Counted from the first letter of the stretch, positions 55,210 to 64,000 are shown. The stretch is DNA of 64,000 nt from Limnohabitans sp. Rim8 (GCF_945869175.1 NZ_CAMBNZ010000004.1:1-64000); one strand, 5' to 3'. Notes: generated by a model not told the origin, from the letters alone. Made by a program: numbers and translations.

Positions 55210-55383
55210 ATGGGAATTTGGTTGGAACTGGGTATTTTTGGCTTGGTGTTCGTGTTCGCGTTTTGGCAAATGCGCGACGTGCGCAAGGCCCAGGAACAAA
55301 CGCGCCAGCAGAGGGCGCGAGAAAAAGCGGCTCAAGAGGCCGCTGAACAAACCACAGTGAAAGCGAACGATGAAAAGCCGTGA
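55210..55383 (+). CDS. 57-aa membrane-anchored hypothetical protein, divergent to crtE (not in ORF track)
   Basis: MGIWLELGIFGLVFVFAFWQMRDVRKAQEQTRQQRAREKAAQEAAEQTTVKANDEKP*. Confidence 0.65.
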   Translation: MGIWLELGIFGLVFVFAFWQMRDVRKAQEQTRQQRAREKAAQEAAEQTTVKANDEKP

Positions 55384-55419
55384 TGCACATCGCACCAGAA
55401 GGCTTGACCTGGCGCCAAG

Positions 55420-55602
55420 ATGGGTCTCAGCTCCGACAAGCCATCACACGCTCACCTGATGACCAGTTACCTGGGCAAAGCCATCCAAGTCATGGGCGTG
55501 AAGGTGTCTCCAGAATTGGTGGCGGGGCTCAGCACCCCAGTGGTGGTGTTCTTTTGCTGGCGCATGGCGCAAAAAATCCACCGCAGCCTTCATGGCGCCT
55601 GA
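55420..55602 (+). CDS. 60-aa hypothetical protein with a possible TM segment
   Basis: MGLSSDKPSHAHLMTSYLGKAIQVMGVKVSPELVAGLSTPVVVFFCWRMAQKIHRSLHGA; follows the 57-aa ORF; weak RBS. Confidence 0.4.
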   Translation: MGLSSDKPSHAHLMTSYLGKAIQVMGVKVSPELVAGLSTPVVVFFCWRMAQKIHRSLHGA

Positions 55603-55668
55603 GGTATGGTGACTTGACCGCAGGCGAGTACGATTCCATAGAGCCTAATGCACCTGTCGGAATAAGCA

Positions 55669-56547
55669 TCAAACAACGCTTCGATGTCTGGCAATACAGG
55701 TGTCAAGCACTTCTGAATGGTCTTTTTGCCACCAATTTTCCGTGGAAAAAATTTCAACCTCGCTGAAGCCCTGAAATCCTTGCGCCTCCACCCAACTGCG
55801 AATTTTGGGGATGTCGATTACCCCATCGCCCATCATGCCGCGGTCATTGAGCAAATCACGGGTAGGTGTCAGCCAATCGCAAACGTGGAAAGCCAGCAGC
55901 CTGCTTTGACCCGCACGTTCAATTTGTTGCTGCAGTTTAGGGTCCCACCAGACATGGTAAACATCCACCGCAACACCCAAGGCTCCAGATTGACCAGGGT
56001 CTAACTGGTCACAGACATCCAATGCTTGCTCCAGTGTATTGATGCAAGCCCTGTCGGCCGCGTACATGGGATGCAGGGGTTCAATGGCCAAGGGCATGTG
56101 GCAGGACTTGGCATAGAACAACAGTTTTTCAATGCCTTCCAACACTTGATCGCGGGCATGTGCGATGTTTTTGTGTACAGCTTGACCTGCCAATGCGCCA
56201 GGCAACCCGCCCACCACCAAAACCAAACAATTTGCATTGAGCTCACAGGCCTCATCAACTGCTTGACGGTTGTCTGCATCTGCGGCTTGAATGCCAGCCA
56301 CCGTAGCGGCAGGAAACATGCCTCCGCGACAATACCCCGACAGTTTCAAATTGTATTTTTTGACCAACCTTGAAACCGTGTTTAAACCCACAGCAGCGAC
56401 TTGATCGCGCCATGGCGATATCACCTGGATGTCACGGCGAACACACGCCTCGATGATGTCGGTCAAAGGCAAATCTTGACCACGGCTCTTCCGCACCGTG
56501 GCGGTGTTGACAGAGAGCCAGTCATTGCTTTGTGAAAAATCACGCAT
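55669..56547 (-). CDS. Sugar phosphate isomerase/epimerase (AP endonuclease 2-like TIM barrel)
   Basis: PLAIEPLHPMYAADRACINTLEQALDVCD; GAWGDGVID-type barrel pattern (MMGDGVIDIPKIRSWVEAQGFQGFSEVEIFS). Confidence 0.8.
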   Translation of the reverse strand: MRDFSQSNDWLSVNTATVRKSRGQDLPLTDIIEACVRRDIQVISPWRDQVAAVGLNTVSRLVKKYNLKLSGYCRGGMFPAATVAGIQAADADNRQAVDEACELNANCLVLVVGGLPGALAGQAVHKNIAHARDQVLEGIEKLLFYAKSCHMPLAIEPLHPMYAADRACINTLEQALDVCDQLDPGQSGALGVAVDVYHVWWDPKLQQQIERAGQSRLLAFHVCDWLTPTRDLLNDRGMMGDGVIDIPKIRSWVEAQGFQGFSEVEIFSTENWWQKDHSEVLDTCIARHRSVV

Positions 56548-56556
56548 GGTTGAAGT

Positions 56557-57486
56557 TCATGGGTTGGATTGACGCACTGTTTTTTCTCGTCGCATTTGCA
56601 AAATGATGGCGGCATTGTCCAACTCGCCATCGCCCTGCTCCATCGCCTTGCGCATCAATTGAAAATGGGTCTGGGAGAGGGGCAAATTTTGCGAACTGCT
56701 CTGCGCCATGTCCAGCATCAATTGAACATCTTTCAAATGTTGTCGAATGCGAGACTGCGGCTCAAATTGCCCATCTACCATCATTGGGCCTTTCACAACG
56801 GCAGCCTCTGATCGGGCTGGCGTCTTCAAGACCAGTTGTAAAAATGTCGCGGGTTGAATGCCCAGGGTTTGTGCAAACACCATGCCTTCGGCCAGTGCGG
56901 CCCTGTTCAAGCCCAACACCAAATTGGTCGCCAATTTGGCTTTGGCCGCCATACCCGCACCACCCACATGCACACTGCAATTAGCCAATGCGCTCAAAAC
57001 ACGATGGACGCTCTCTATGTGGTGCGCATCACCACCCAAAAGCAATGTGGCTTCACCGTTTTCAATTTGCACACTCGAGCCCGACAAAGGCGCCTCGATC
57101 AAACGGATGTTGATCAAAGCCAAGCTTTCTGATAATTCAGCCAACTTGAAAGGGTCACCTGTAGAACAATCAATCAGCGTCAGAGGTGTTGGAAGTGTCT
57201 GCGCCATAGCACGAAGATGCCGTTGGATTTGATCGACCACATCGACAACACCTGCCGTATCGAACACCGCAAGAACCAAAGTATGGGTTTGCTCAAGCAT
57301 GCTCGGGACCGATGCGCTTGTCTTGAAGTCCGCGGCTTCAAAAGCTTGAACAGCATCAGCGCAAACATCAAACCCGATACAGTCATATCCCGCTGCTCTC
57401 AAGCGCTTGGCCAAAGCGGTTCCAACCAAACCCAAACCCACTATCCCAATGCAATTGTTGGACACCAAAGCAGCGGCTGGGCTCAT
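56557..57486 (-). CDS. NAD(P)-dependent oxidoreductase (3-hydroxyisobutyrate dehydrogenase-like)
   Basis: IGIVGLGLVGTALAKRLRAAGYD; IEAPLSGSSVQIENGEATLLLGG; start MSPAAALVSNN. Confidence 0.82.
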   Translation of the reverse strand: MSPAAALVSNNCIGIVGLGLVGTALAKRLRAAGYDCIGFDVCADAVQAFEAADFKTSASVPSMLEQTHTLVLAVFDTAGVVDVVDQIQRHLRAMAQTLPTPLTLIDCSTGDPFKLAELSESLALINIRLIEAPLSGSSVQIENGEATLLLGGDAHHIESVHRVLSALANCSVHVGGAGMAAKAKLATNLVLGLNRAALAEGMVFAQTLGIQPATFLQLVLKTPARSEAAVVKGPMMVDGQFEPQSRIRQHLKDVQLMLDMAQSSSQNLPLSQTHFQLMRKAMEQGDGELDNAAIILQMRREKTVRQSNP

Positions 57487-57520
57487 GGGTTGATTGGATT
57501 GAGATTTGATTGAAAGAAAA

Positions 57521-58231
57521 TCACCGCTGGACAGACGAGCCACCACAAATTGCAATGTCTTGACCCGTGATGGCCGCAGCCTCTGGACATATCAAATAAG
57601 CCACCAAACCAGCAACTTCATCGGGTTGAATCAAGCGACCGATCGGTGGCAATTGAGCTGTGGTGTTGGCCCGAGCAGGGTCTTTGAGCATCGGTGTGTC
57701 TGTTGCAGCTGGAGACACAACGTTGACTGTCACGCCATGCACAATGCATTCTGCAGCCCAACTTCTTGCCAAAGACAACAGTGCAGCTTTGGTCGCTGCA
57801 TATTGGCTCCGCCCCGCAATGCCAGACGAGACTCGGCTGCCCACCAAAATCATTCGCCCCTGCTTTGCTTGCTGCATGATGGGCAAAACACGATTGGCCA
57901 ATTGGGTCGCCACATCCACATGCAATTGCCACATCAATTGGCCCGCCTTGGGGTCCAGCAAGCCTAAACGTCCAACCCTAAAGATACCCGCAGCATGCAC
58001 CAGCACTTTAGGCAAATGTGCATTCAATATGGTGTCCAACACACCCTCCAGTGCTTGAGCTTGGGTCAGGTCAAGTTGCCAAGATGTAAATAAAGGGTTT
58101 CTCAATGACGATGACGCCATGTCCAGACCATGAACGTTCCATCCTTCGTTGAGCAGCTTGGTGGCAATCGCTTGGCCAATGCCCGAACTCGTTCCGGTCA
58201 CAATGGCACAAGAAGGATGAATCACTGACAC
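57521..58231 (-). CDS. SDR family oxidoreductase
   Basis: VTGTSSGIGQAIATKLL; YAATKAALLSLARSWA; NVVSPAATDTPM. Confidence 0.88.
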   Translation of the reverse strand: MSVIHPSCAIVTGTSSGIGQAIATKLLNEGWNVHGLDMASSSLRNPLFTSWQLDLTQAQALEGVLDTILNAHLPKVLVHAAGIFRVGRLGLLDPKAGQLMWQLHVDVATQLANRVLPIMQQAKQGRMILVGSRVSSGIAGRSQYAATKAALLSLARSWAAECIVHGVTVNVVSPAATDTPMLKDPARANTTAQLPPIGRLIQPDEVAGLVAYLICPEAAAITGQDIAICGGSSVQR

Positions 58232-58239
58232 GGGCTATT

Positions 58240-59223
58240 TCAATCTACAGCGATTTTCTTGTCGGCAATGATCTTGCCTGAAATGGCCATATCGTCTGCT
58301 TGAAATTTGGCAAACTCAGCCACGCTGCCACCTGCAGGCACAATGCCATCTGCAATCAAGCGATCGCGCATCTCACCCGACAAGGCCTTGTTGACCGCCA
58401 CATTGAGTTTTTGAACCATGTCGACGGGTAATTTGGCGGGGCCCCACAAGCCGTACCAACTGGCACACTGAAAATCCGGGATTGTTTCAGAGACTGTGGC
58501 CACATCTGGCAAATTGGGCAAGCGTTTGGCAGAAGTCACCCCGACCACCTTGAGCTGTCCATTTTTGTGAAATTGGACAGAACCCAACACAGGGTCAATG
58601 AAGCCTTCAATCTGTCCACCCACCAAATCTGTCATGGCGGGGCCCGTTCCTTTGTAAGGGACGATGGCAATTTGCGTCCCCGTGACTTGCTCTAATTTCA
58701 CAGTGCACAAATGACCTGCAGAACCAATCGAGCCCACTGCAAAATTCATCTTTCCGGGGTTCGCCTTTGCGGCCGCGACCCATCCTTTGACATCCGAGAC
58801 ACCCAGCTTGTTGCTGATGGCAATGGACAAGGGTGCTGATGCCACCAGGCCAATGGGGGTGAAATCTGTCTGAACCTTGTAGGGTACCGATTTCATGGTC
58901 ATGGGGGCGGTCACAAAAGTACTGGCGTTAAACAACAAGGTGTAGCCATCCGGGTTGGACTTGGCCACGGCATCCGCACCAATGATGCCGTTTCCACCGG
59001 GTCGGTTTTCAACCACAAAGTTTTGTCCCAACTGCTCACCGACTTTGAGCGCCAGCATGCGACCAATTTTGTCCAGGGTGCCACCGGGCGGAAATGGGAT
59101 GATGACTTTGACAGGTTTTTCGGGGTAGTTGGATGCAGGCTGTGCCCAAGCACCACCGACAGCCCATGCCAAAGTCATGCCGACTGCAGCCAGTTGGATG
59201 GATGGATAGCAAAAAAGTTTCAT
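58240..59223 (-). CDS. Tripartite tricarboxylate transporter substrate-binding (Bug/TctC) protein
   Basis: YPEKPVKVIIPFPPGGTLDKIGRMLALKV..VENRPGGNGIIGADAVAKSNPDGYTLL. Confidence 0.9.
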   Translation of the reverse strand: MKLFCYPSIQLAAVGMTLAWAVGGAWAQPASNYPEKPVKVIIPFPPGGTLDKIGRMLALKVGEQLGQNFVVENRPGGNGIIGADAVAKSNPDGYTLLFNASTFVTAPMTMKSVPYKVQTDFTPIGLVASAPLSIAISNKLGVSDVKGWVAAAKANPGKMNFAVGSIGSAGHLCTVKLEQVTGTQIAIVPYKGTGPAMTDLVGGQIEGFIDPVLGSVQFHKNGQLKVVGVTSAKRLPNLPDVATVSETIPDFQCASWYGLWGPAKLPVDMVQKLNVAVNKALSGEMRDRLIADGIVPAGGSVAEFAKFQADDMAISGKIIADKKIAVD

Positions 59224-59255
59224 GATGTCTCCTCTTGATGGAAATTTCGCCTAGC

Positions 59256-60440
59256 TCATTCAATGCCATGCATGCTCAGCATGATTTTCATTCGGTGCTG
59301 CGCCAAATCAGGATACTCCAGCAAGTTGGCAGCATCGGCCAATTTAAACAATTCAGCCAAATGAACCACAGAGCGCGTGCTTTGTTGTCCACCGACCATG
59401 GTGAAGTGCTTTTGGTGACCATTGAGCCACGCCATGAACACAACGCCTGTTTTGTAAAAGCGCGTAGGGGCTTTGAAAATATGACGCGACAGGGGCACTG
59501 TGGGCCCCAAAATGTCATGGAACTTTTCTAAATGACCTTGCGCCAGCTCACCCAGTGCCGCACTGGCCGCAGGGGCAATGGCGTCAAAAATACCCAGCAA
59601 GGCATCGCTTTGGCCCTGCACGATGTTCTCGCCGAATCCATCACCTGCAATCAACTCTGCATAGTTGAAATCATCACCGGTGTACATGCGAACATGGGCT
59701 GGCAAGCGACGCCGCATTTCAATTTCTTTGTCTTTGTTGAGCAAAGAAATCTTGATGCCGTCGACCTTGCTGGCATGCGCTTGAATGATGCCCAGCGCGG
59801 TGTCCATGGCTTCTTGAGTGTTTTGGCTACCCCAATAGCCTTTGAGTGCAGGGTCGAACATATCACCCAACCAATGCAAGATGACCGGTTGCTTGGCCTG
59901 ACTCAAAATTCGATCGTAAACACGCTCGTAATCGGCGGGTGATTTCGCCACCCGGGCCAGCGCACGGCTGGCCATCACAATCAGTTTACCGCCCAACTTT
60001 TCGATGGCGGCCATTTGAAACTCATAACCCTCCATGACTTCATCTACCGAACTGATGCCGTCCAGATTCAAGTGATCTGTGCCGCATCCGGAAGCCATAA
60101 AAGCACCTGGCACATCTCGTGCAGCATCCAGAGATCGGCCAATCAATTCAAGCGATGTGGGCCAATCCAATCCCATGCCGCGCTGTGCAGTGTCCATGGC
60201 TTCTGCCACACCCATGCCCAAGGACCACAGGTGTTGCCGATAAGCGATGGTGGCGTCCCAGTCGAGCGCACAATCTATCCAGGGGTCATGTGCGGCCAAA
60301 GGGTTGTTCACCACATGTGCTGCCGAATACGCTATTCGGTTGAACCTGACACCGGTTTGCGGCTTGACAGGGGAAGTCCCTACAAGCATATATTTCTCAA
60401 TTTGCCCTTGTGCATTGGGCAACTGTAGGTTGTGAGACAT
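59256..60440 (-). CDS. DUF993 / dihydrodipicolinate synthase-like protein
   Basis: DWDATIAYRQHLWSLGMGVAEAMDTAQRGMGLDW..KQPVILHWLGDMFDPALKGYWG; start MSHNLQLPN. Confidence 0.72.
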   Translation of the reverse strand: MSHNLQLPNAQGQIEKYMLVGTSPVKPQTGVRFNRIAYSAAHVVNNPLAAHDPWIDCALDWDATIAYRQHLWSLGMGVAEAMDTAQRGMGLDWPTSLELIGRSLDAARDVPGAFMASGCGTDHLNLDGISSVDEVMEGYEFQMAAIEKLGGKLIVMASRALARVAKSPADYERVYDRILSQAKQPVILHWLGDMFDPALKGYWGSQNTQEAMDTALGIIQAHASKVDGIKISLLNKDKEIEMRRRLPAHVRMYTGDDFNYAELIAGDGFGENIVQGQSDALLGIFDAIAPAASAALGELAQGHLEKFHDILGPTVPLSRHIFKAPTRFYKTGVVFMAWLNGHQKHFTMVGGQQSTRSVVHLAELFKLADAANLLEYPDLAQHRMKIMLSMHGIE

Positions 60441-60448
60441 TGCGATCC

Positions 60449-61612
60449 TCAGATGTTCAAAGGTGCAACATCCACCCAACGACGTTCCTGCCAAGACTGC
60501 ATTGCTGCCTCAACCAATTGAACGCCCTTGGCACCTTCAGGCAATGTCCAACGGTAGGGCTCGTTCTCGACAATGTGGCGAATGAAATGTTCCCATTGAA
60601 TTTTGAAACCGTTGTCGTAAAACTGGGTATCTGGAACTTCTTGCCACTGGTCTGTGAATGACATCGTTTGCTTCACATCGGGGTTCCAGACAGGGCGAGG
60701 CGTGTTGACTCGGCTTTGCGCTTTGCACGATTGCAAACCTGCCACTGCAGAACCATGCGTGCCGTCCACATGGAAAGTCACCAAGTCCTCACGGTTGACG
60801 CGCGTCGTCCATGAACTGTTGACTTGTGCCACCACATGTTCGCCTTGATGGCCTTTGAGCTCGAAAGTGGCGTAAGCAGCATCATCGGCTGTGCATTCAT
60901 ACGGCTTGTTGGCTTCATCCCAGCGTGTTGGAATGTGCGTTGCGCCCAAACAAGAAACCGATTGAACTTCACCAAACAGGTTGTCCAGAACATAACGCCA
61001 GTGGCACACCATGTCCAAAATAATGCCGCCACCGTCTTCTTTGCGGTAATTCCAACTGGGTCGTTGAATTGGCTGAAGGTCACCTTCAAAGACCCAGTAG
61101 CCAAATTCAATGCGCACACTGAGCATCTTGCCGAAGAAGCCGGCCTTCCGAAGCATGTCGAGCTTGCGCAATCCTGGCAAAAACAACTTGTCTTGAACTG
61201 CACCGTGTTTAACGCCTGACTTCTCAGCCAAGCGCGCAATTTCAACGGCTTCATTCAAATTGGTGGCGATGGGTTTTTCGCAGTAGACATGCTTGCCTGC
61301 ATGAATGGCTTTCGCCAGCAAGGTGGGGCGCATTTGCGTGGTCCCCGCATCAAAGAACACCGTGTCCTCTTTGTTGGCCAGTGCTTTGTCCAAGTCCGTG
61401 CCAAAACGACCGATGCCGTTGGCTTGAGCCAAGGCTTCTATTTTGTCTGCATTGCGTCCAATCAAAATAGGATCGGGCATGATTTTGTCACCGTTGGACA
61501 AAGTGACACCCCCTTGATTCCGAATAGCGACGATGGACCGAATCAAATGTTGATTCATACCCATGCGGCCAGTCACCCCGTGCATGATGATGCCAAGTCT
61601 CTGTGTCGACAT
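60449..61612 (-). CDS. Gfo/Idh/MocA family oxidoreductase
   Basis: HGVTGRMGMNQHL; HVYCEKPIATNLNEAVEIARLAEKSG. Confidence 0.88.
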   Translation of the reverse strand: MSTQRLGIIMHGVTGRMGMNQHLIRSIVAIRNQGGVTLSNGDKIMPDPILIGRNADKIEALAQANGIGRFGTDLDKALANKEDTVFFDAGTTQMRPTLLAKAIHAGKHVYCEKPIATNLNEAVEIARLAEKSGVKHGAVQDKLFLPGLRKLDMLRKAGFFGKMLSVRIEFGYWVFEGDLQPIQRPSWNYRKEDGGGIILDMVCHWRYVLDNLFGEVQSVSCLGATHIPTRWDEANKPYECTADDAAYATFELKGHQGEHVVAQVNSSWTTRVNREDLVTFHVDGTHGSAVAGLQSCKAQSRVNTPRPVWNPDVKQTMSFTDQWQEVPDTQFYDNGFKIQWEHFIRHIVENEPYRWTLPEGAKGVQLVEAAMQSWQERRWVDVAPLNI

Positions 61613-61657
61613 GAATATCTCTTTGAAGGAATGGGTCTTGAAAATGTGGTTTGCGCA

Positions 61658-62638
61658 TCAAGGCGCTGGTGAAAGTCCTGCAGCTTTGACCAATACCGCA
61701 TTGCTTTTGATTTCGTCTCGGATGTAAGCATCAAATTGCTCGGGCTTCATGGTCCAAGCATCGGCACCCAATGCTGTGAATCGTTCTTTCACTTCAGGCG
61801 TCGCCAGTGCTTTCACCACTTCGTCATTCAAACGATTGACAACCTCACGAGGTGTTTTGGCAGGCACCATCATCCCGATCCAGAAGTTGAATTCAGATCC
61901 AGGCACACCGGCTTCTGCCGTGGTGGGCACTTGCGGTAAAGCGCTGGCACGTTTTGATGAGCCAACAGCCAAAGGGACCAATTGGCCATTGCGAATTTGA
62001 CCAATCACAGGGGCAATGGGAGAGAAGTAGTAATCGACACGCCCCGCCATGATTTCAGTGACCGCTTCGCTTGAGCCTTTGAAAGGAATGTTGGTCGCTT
62101 CAATTTTTGCTGCCAACTTGAATTTTTCAGCGTTCAAGTGCGTTGCACTGCCCTGCCCTGCAGAGGCAAAGTTCATGCTGCCTGGCTTTGCGCGAGCTGC
62201 TGCCAAGAGCTCTTGCAAACTCTTGATGTTTTTAGAGGGTGACATCACCAGCACATTCGGTGTACTGGAAATCGGTGTGACACCTGCAAAATCAGCCAAC
62301 GTATCAAAGGGCAACTTGGCAAACGTTGATGGACTGACCGTGTGCGAAGACGAGTGAACCATGATGGTGTATCCATCAGCAGGTGCAGTTGCTACCGCTT
62401 GTTGCCCGATGGTGCCACTGGCACCCCCGCGGTTGTCAATCACCAAAGGCTGTCCCATACTTTGGCTCATTTTGTCGGCTATGGCGCGCGCAATGATGTC
62501 CGTTGTGCTGCCAGAAGGGAAAGGCACGACCACTTTAATGGGTTTACTGGGGTACCCAGTTTGCGCGAAAACTGAGCCACAAGCCAATGCTGTCACCGAT
62601 GCCATGAAAGCTACTGCAAAGCGGTGCGAACAAGTCAT
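61658..62638 (-). CDS. Tripartite tricarboxylate transporter substrate-binding (Bug/TctC) protein
   Basis: YPSKPIKVVVPFPSGSTTDIIARAIADKMSQ; start MTCSHRFAVAF. Confidence 0.9.
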   Translation of the reverse strand: MTCSHRFAVAFMASVTALACGSVFAQTGYPSKPIKVVVPFPSGSTTDIIARAIADKMSQSMGQPLVIDNRGGASGTIGQQAVATAPADGYTIMVHSSSHTVSPSTFAKLPFDTLADFAGVTPISSTPNVLVMSPSKNIKSLQELLAAARAKPGSMNFASAGQGSATHLNAEKFKLAAKIEATNIPFKGSSEAVTEIMAGRVDYYFSPIAPVIGQIRNGQLVPLAVGSSKRASALPQVPTTAEAGVPGSEFNFWIGMMVPAKTPREVVNRLNDEVVKALATPEVKERFTALGADAWTMKPEQFDAYIRDEIKSNAVLVKAAGLSPAP

Positions 62639-62718
62639 AAAGCCTCCTCCATCTGAGTCAATGTTGGCAAACCAAGCAGACACCGTTTGCATCAGGTATC
62701 GGGTCAGCAAGCCGATTA

Positions 62719-62736
62719 ATTCACTAAAAAGTGAAT
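62719..62736. promoter_or_regulatory. Palindrome ATTCACT-AAAA-AGTGAAT upstream of the TctC gene
   Basis: Perfect 7-bp inverted repeat about 80 bp upstream of start. Confidence 0.5.
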
Positions 62737-62785
62737 AAATGAATTTTAGGAACGACTTTGCATGAGCGTCAATCGGGATTTAAGT

Positions 62786-63433
62786 TTAGTTTCTCAGGAC
62801 ATACCCTAGGATCACTTCACACATGTGCGACAGTCGCTCACTCTTGGCTTTAGGGGTCATCAAGTCGCGGCCAAAAATGGCGGACAAGCTTGAATTGTTG
62901 GACAAATAAAAATACGAAAGTGCCGCGATGGAAACGTAAAGCTGCACTGGGTCAATGCCCCCCCGAAACTCTCCCGACAAACGCCCCCTCTCCAAGATCT
63001 CACCCAACAACTCAATCAAAGGGGAGTTCAGCGCTCTGGCGTTGGTAGACTCCTGAATATGCCTGGCTTTGTGGAGGTTTGCACTGTTGAGGAGGGTTAA
63101 AAACTCCGGATGCTCCAAATAGTAATTCCAGGTGAATTCAACCAAAGTCCGGATGGCAGCAGAAGGCTCTAGCGCTTGTAAATGGAGCTTCTTTTCACTC
63201 TCGCGTATTTGCTCATAGGCGCTTTCGAGCACAGCTTGAAACAGACTGTCTTTGTCCGAAAAATAGTAGTAGATCAAACGCTTGTTCAGCTTGGATCTTT
63301 CTGCGATTCGGTCTATGCGGGCACCACCCAAACCGAAGCTTGCGAACTCCTCGAGGGCTGCAACGAGGATGATGGCGCGAGACCTTTCGGCGTCGCGAGT
63401 TTTGGCAACAGAAATTGATGGGGAGACGCTCAT
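62786..63433 (-). CDS. TetR/AcrR family transcriptional regulator
   Basis: IILVAALEEFASFGLGGARIDRIAERSKLNKRLIYYYFSDKDSLFQAVLE; start MSVSPSISVAK. Confidence 0.88.
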   Translation of the reverse strand: MSVSPSISVAKTRDAERSRAIILVAALEEFASFGLGGARIDRIAERSKLNKRLIYYYFSDKDSLFQAVLESAYEQIRESEKKLHLQALEPSAAIRTLVEFTWNYYLEHPEFLTLLNSANLHKARHIQESTNARALNSPLIELLGEILERGRLSGEFRGGIDPVQLYVSIAALSYFYLSNNSSLSAIFGRDLMTPKAKSERLSHMCEVILGYVLRN

Positions 63434-63440
63434 TTCGAAA

Positions 63441-63462
63441 TAATTAACCAACACGTTAATTA
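63441..63462. promoter_or_regulatory. Perfect palindrome TAATTAAC-CAACAC-GTTAATTA, likely TetR operator
   Basis: 8+6+8 inverted repeat 7 bp upstream of the tetR start. Confidence 0.65.
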
Positions 63463-63464
63463 AG

Positions 63465-63570
63465 TCAAGTGCTTGGCACCATTCCATCAGCGACTTGTGC
63501 GAATACCCATGACCAACGGCTGCTTAAGTCTAAAAAGGTGAGCGGGTACCCCCGTTCATCATTTGTCCAT
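63465..63570 (-). pseudogene. Possible IS481-type transposase remnant
   Basis: DERGYPLTFLDLSSRWSWVFAQVADG resembles the IS481 DDE core (xxYPLTVLDDHSRF); short and isolated. Confidence 0.35.
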
Positions 63571-63687
63571 GACCCACATGGGAAAGACTTGGCGCTGTTC
63601 ACATGCGGTCTGCAGGACACAACTTGTCGCACGCCCATCAAAAAAGTCACCTTGCAGCGCCGTGCAAAGTGACTTGAAGGATTGAAA

Positions 63688-63733
63688 TGGTAGGGCGTGA
63701 CAGACTTGAACTGTCGACCAAAGGATTATGAGT
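63688..63733 (-). tRNA. tRNA 3'-half fragment (CAT anticodon loop to CCA); likely att-site remnant
   Basis: Minus strand ACTCATAATCCTTTGGTC-GACAG-TTCAAGT-CTGTC-ACGCCCTA-CCA: T-arm and CCA intact, no matching 5' half upstream. Confidence 0.6.
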
Positions 63734-63937
63734 AGCTTAAAGAAATAAAACCTCAATTAAATCAATAGGTTACAAGCGTTCTAGATCGGTGTGGAAGCAA
63801 ATGTGGAAGCAGCACTTATGATCATTTTTACTATGCCTGTCGCTGCCACATGCTGTTATCAGCATGGACGTTAGAGCAGCTCATTTGTTACTGCCTGTCA
63901 GCTTTAGGCTGGTTGCTGTCAGTTGGTTTCGAAGCGC

Positions 63938-63968
63938 CAATGACTGCTGTTACCGACACCAGTCATTG
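63938..63968. repeat. Inverted repeat CAATGACTG ... CAGTCATTG
   Basis: 9-bp perfect arms, 13-nt loop. Confidence 0.5.
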
Positions 63969-64000
63969 AGCAGCTGGCTGGCCTGTAAGATAGGCCATGA

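Noticed and set aside
55380-55766. 128-aa plus-strand ORF after the 57-aa ORF
   Set aside because: Overlaps the 60-aa ORF in another frame and the antisense of the isomerase gene; no hydrophobic or domain pattern.
63559-63756. 65-aa minus-strand ORF at the right edge
   Set aside because: Overlaps the tRNA fragment; composition not protein-like and no RBS evident.

Overview
The window is dominated by a near-complete photosynthesis gene cluster (PGC) of an aerobic anoxygenic or purple betaproteobacterium. Gene content and protein style suggest Comamonadaceae (Limnohabitans/Rhodoferax-like); this is inference only. Left to right: hemE 3' end; a ccm operon (ccmABCDEFGHI, minus strand); a HiPIP gene; nnrU; bchIDO; an AerR/PpaA-like B12-domain protein; a hydrolase and small ORF; bchP, a PucC-family gene and bchG; ppsR; ppaA/aerR; bchFNBHLM-lhaA-puhABC-acsF-puhE-crtI-crtB plus a stand-alone BLUF gene (plus strand); pucBAC; crtADC; puf genes; bchCXYZ; crtEF. 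A catabolic/TctC/TetR module follows. The right edge carries a tRNA 3'-half fragment and a transposase-like remnant, which look like an island junction. Best candidates for undescribed biology: (1) a 74-aa single-TM ORF between pufB and pufA that looks like a divergent beta polypeptide with Lys at the BChl-ligand His position; (2) an LH2 alpha subunit with Phe44-Leu45, the B800-820 (LH3-type) signature; (3) a BLUF photoreceptor translationally coupled to crtB, in a cluster that also has PpsR and two AerR/PpaA-like B12-domain proteins; (4) several tiny membrane ORFs (31, 57, 59 aa) in photosynthesis transcription units; (5) a set of TGT-N12-ACA PpsR-like boxes that also covers the ccm operon and the HiPIP/nnrU promoter region. 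All calls are from reading the sequence and ORF track; no database searches were run.
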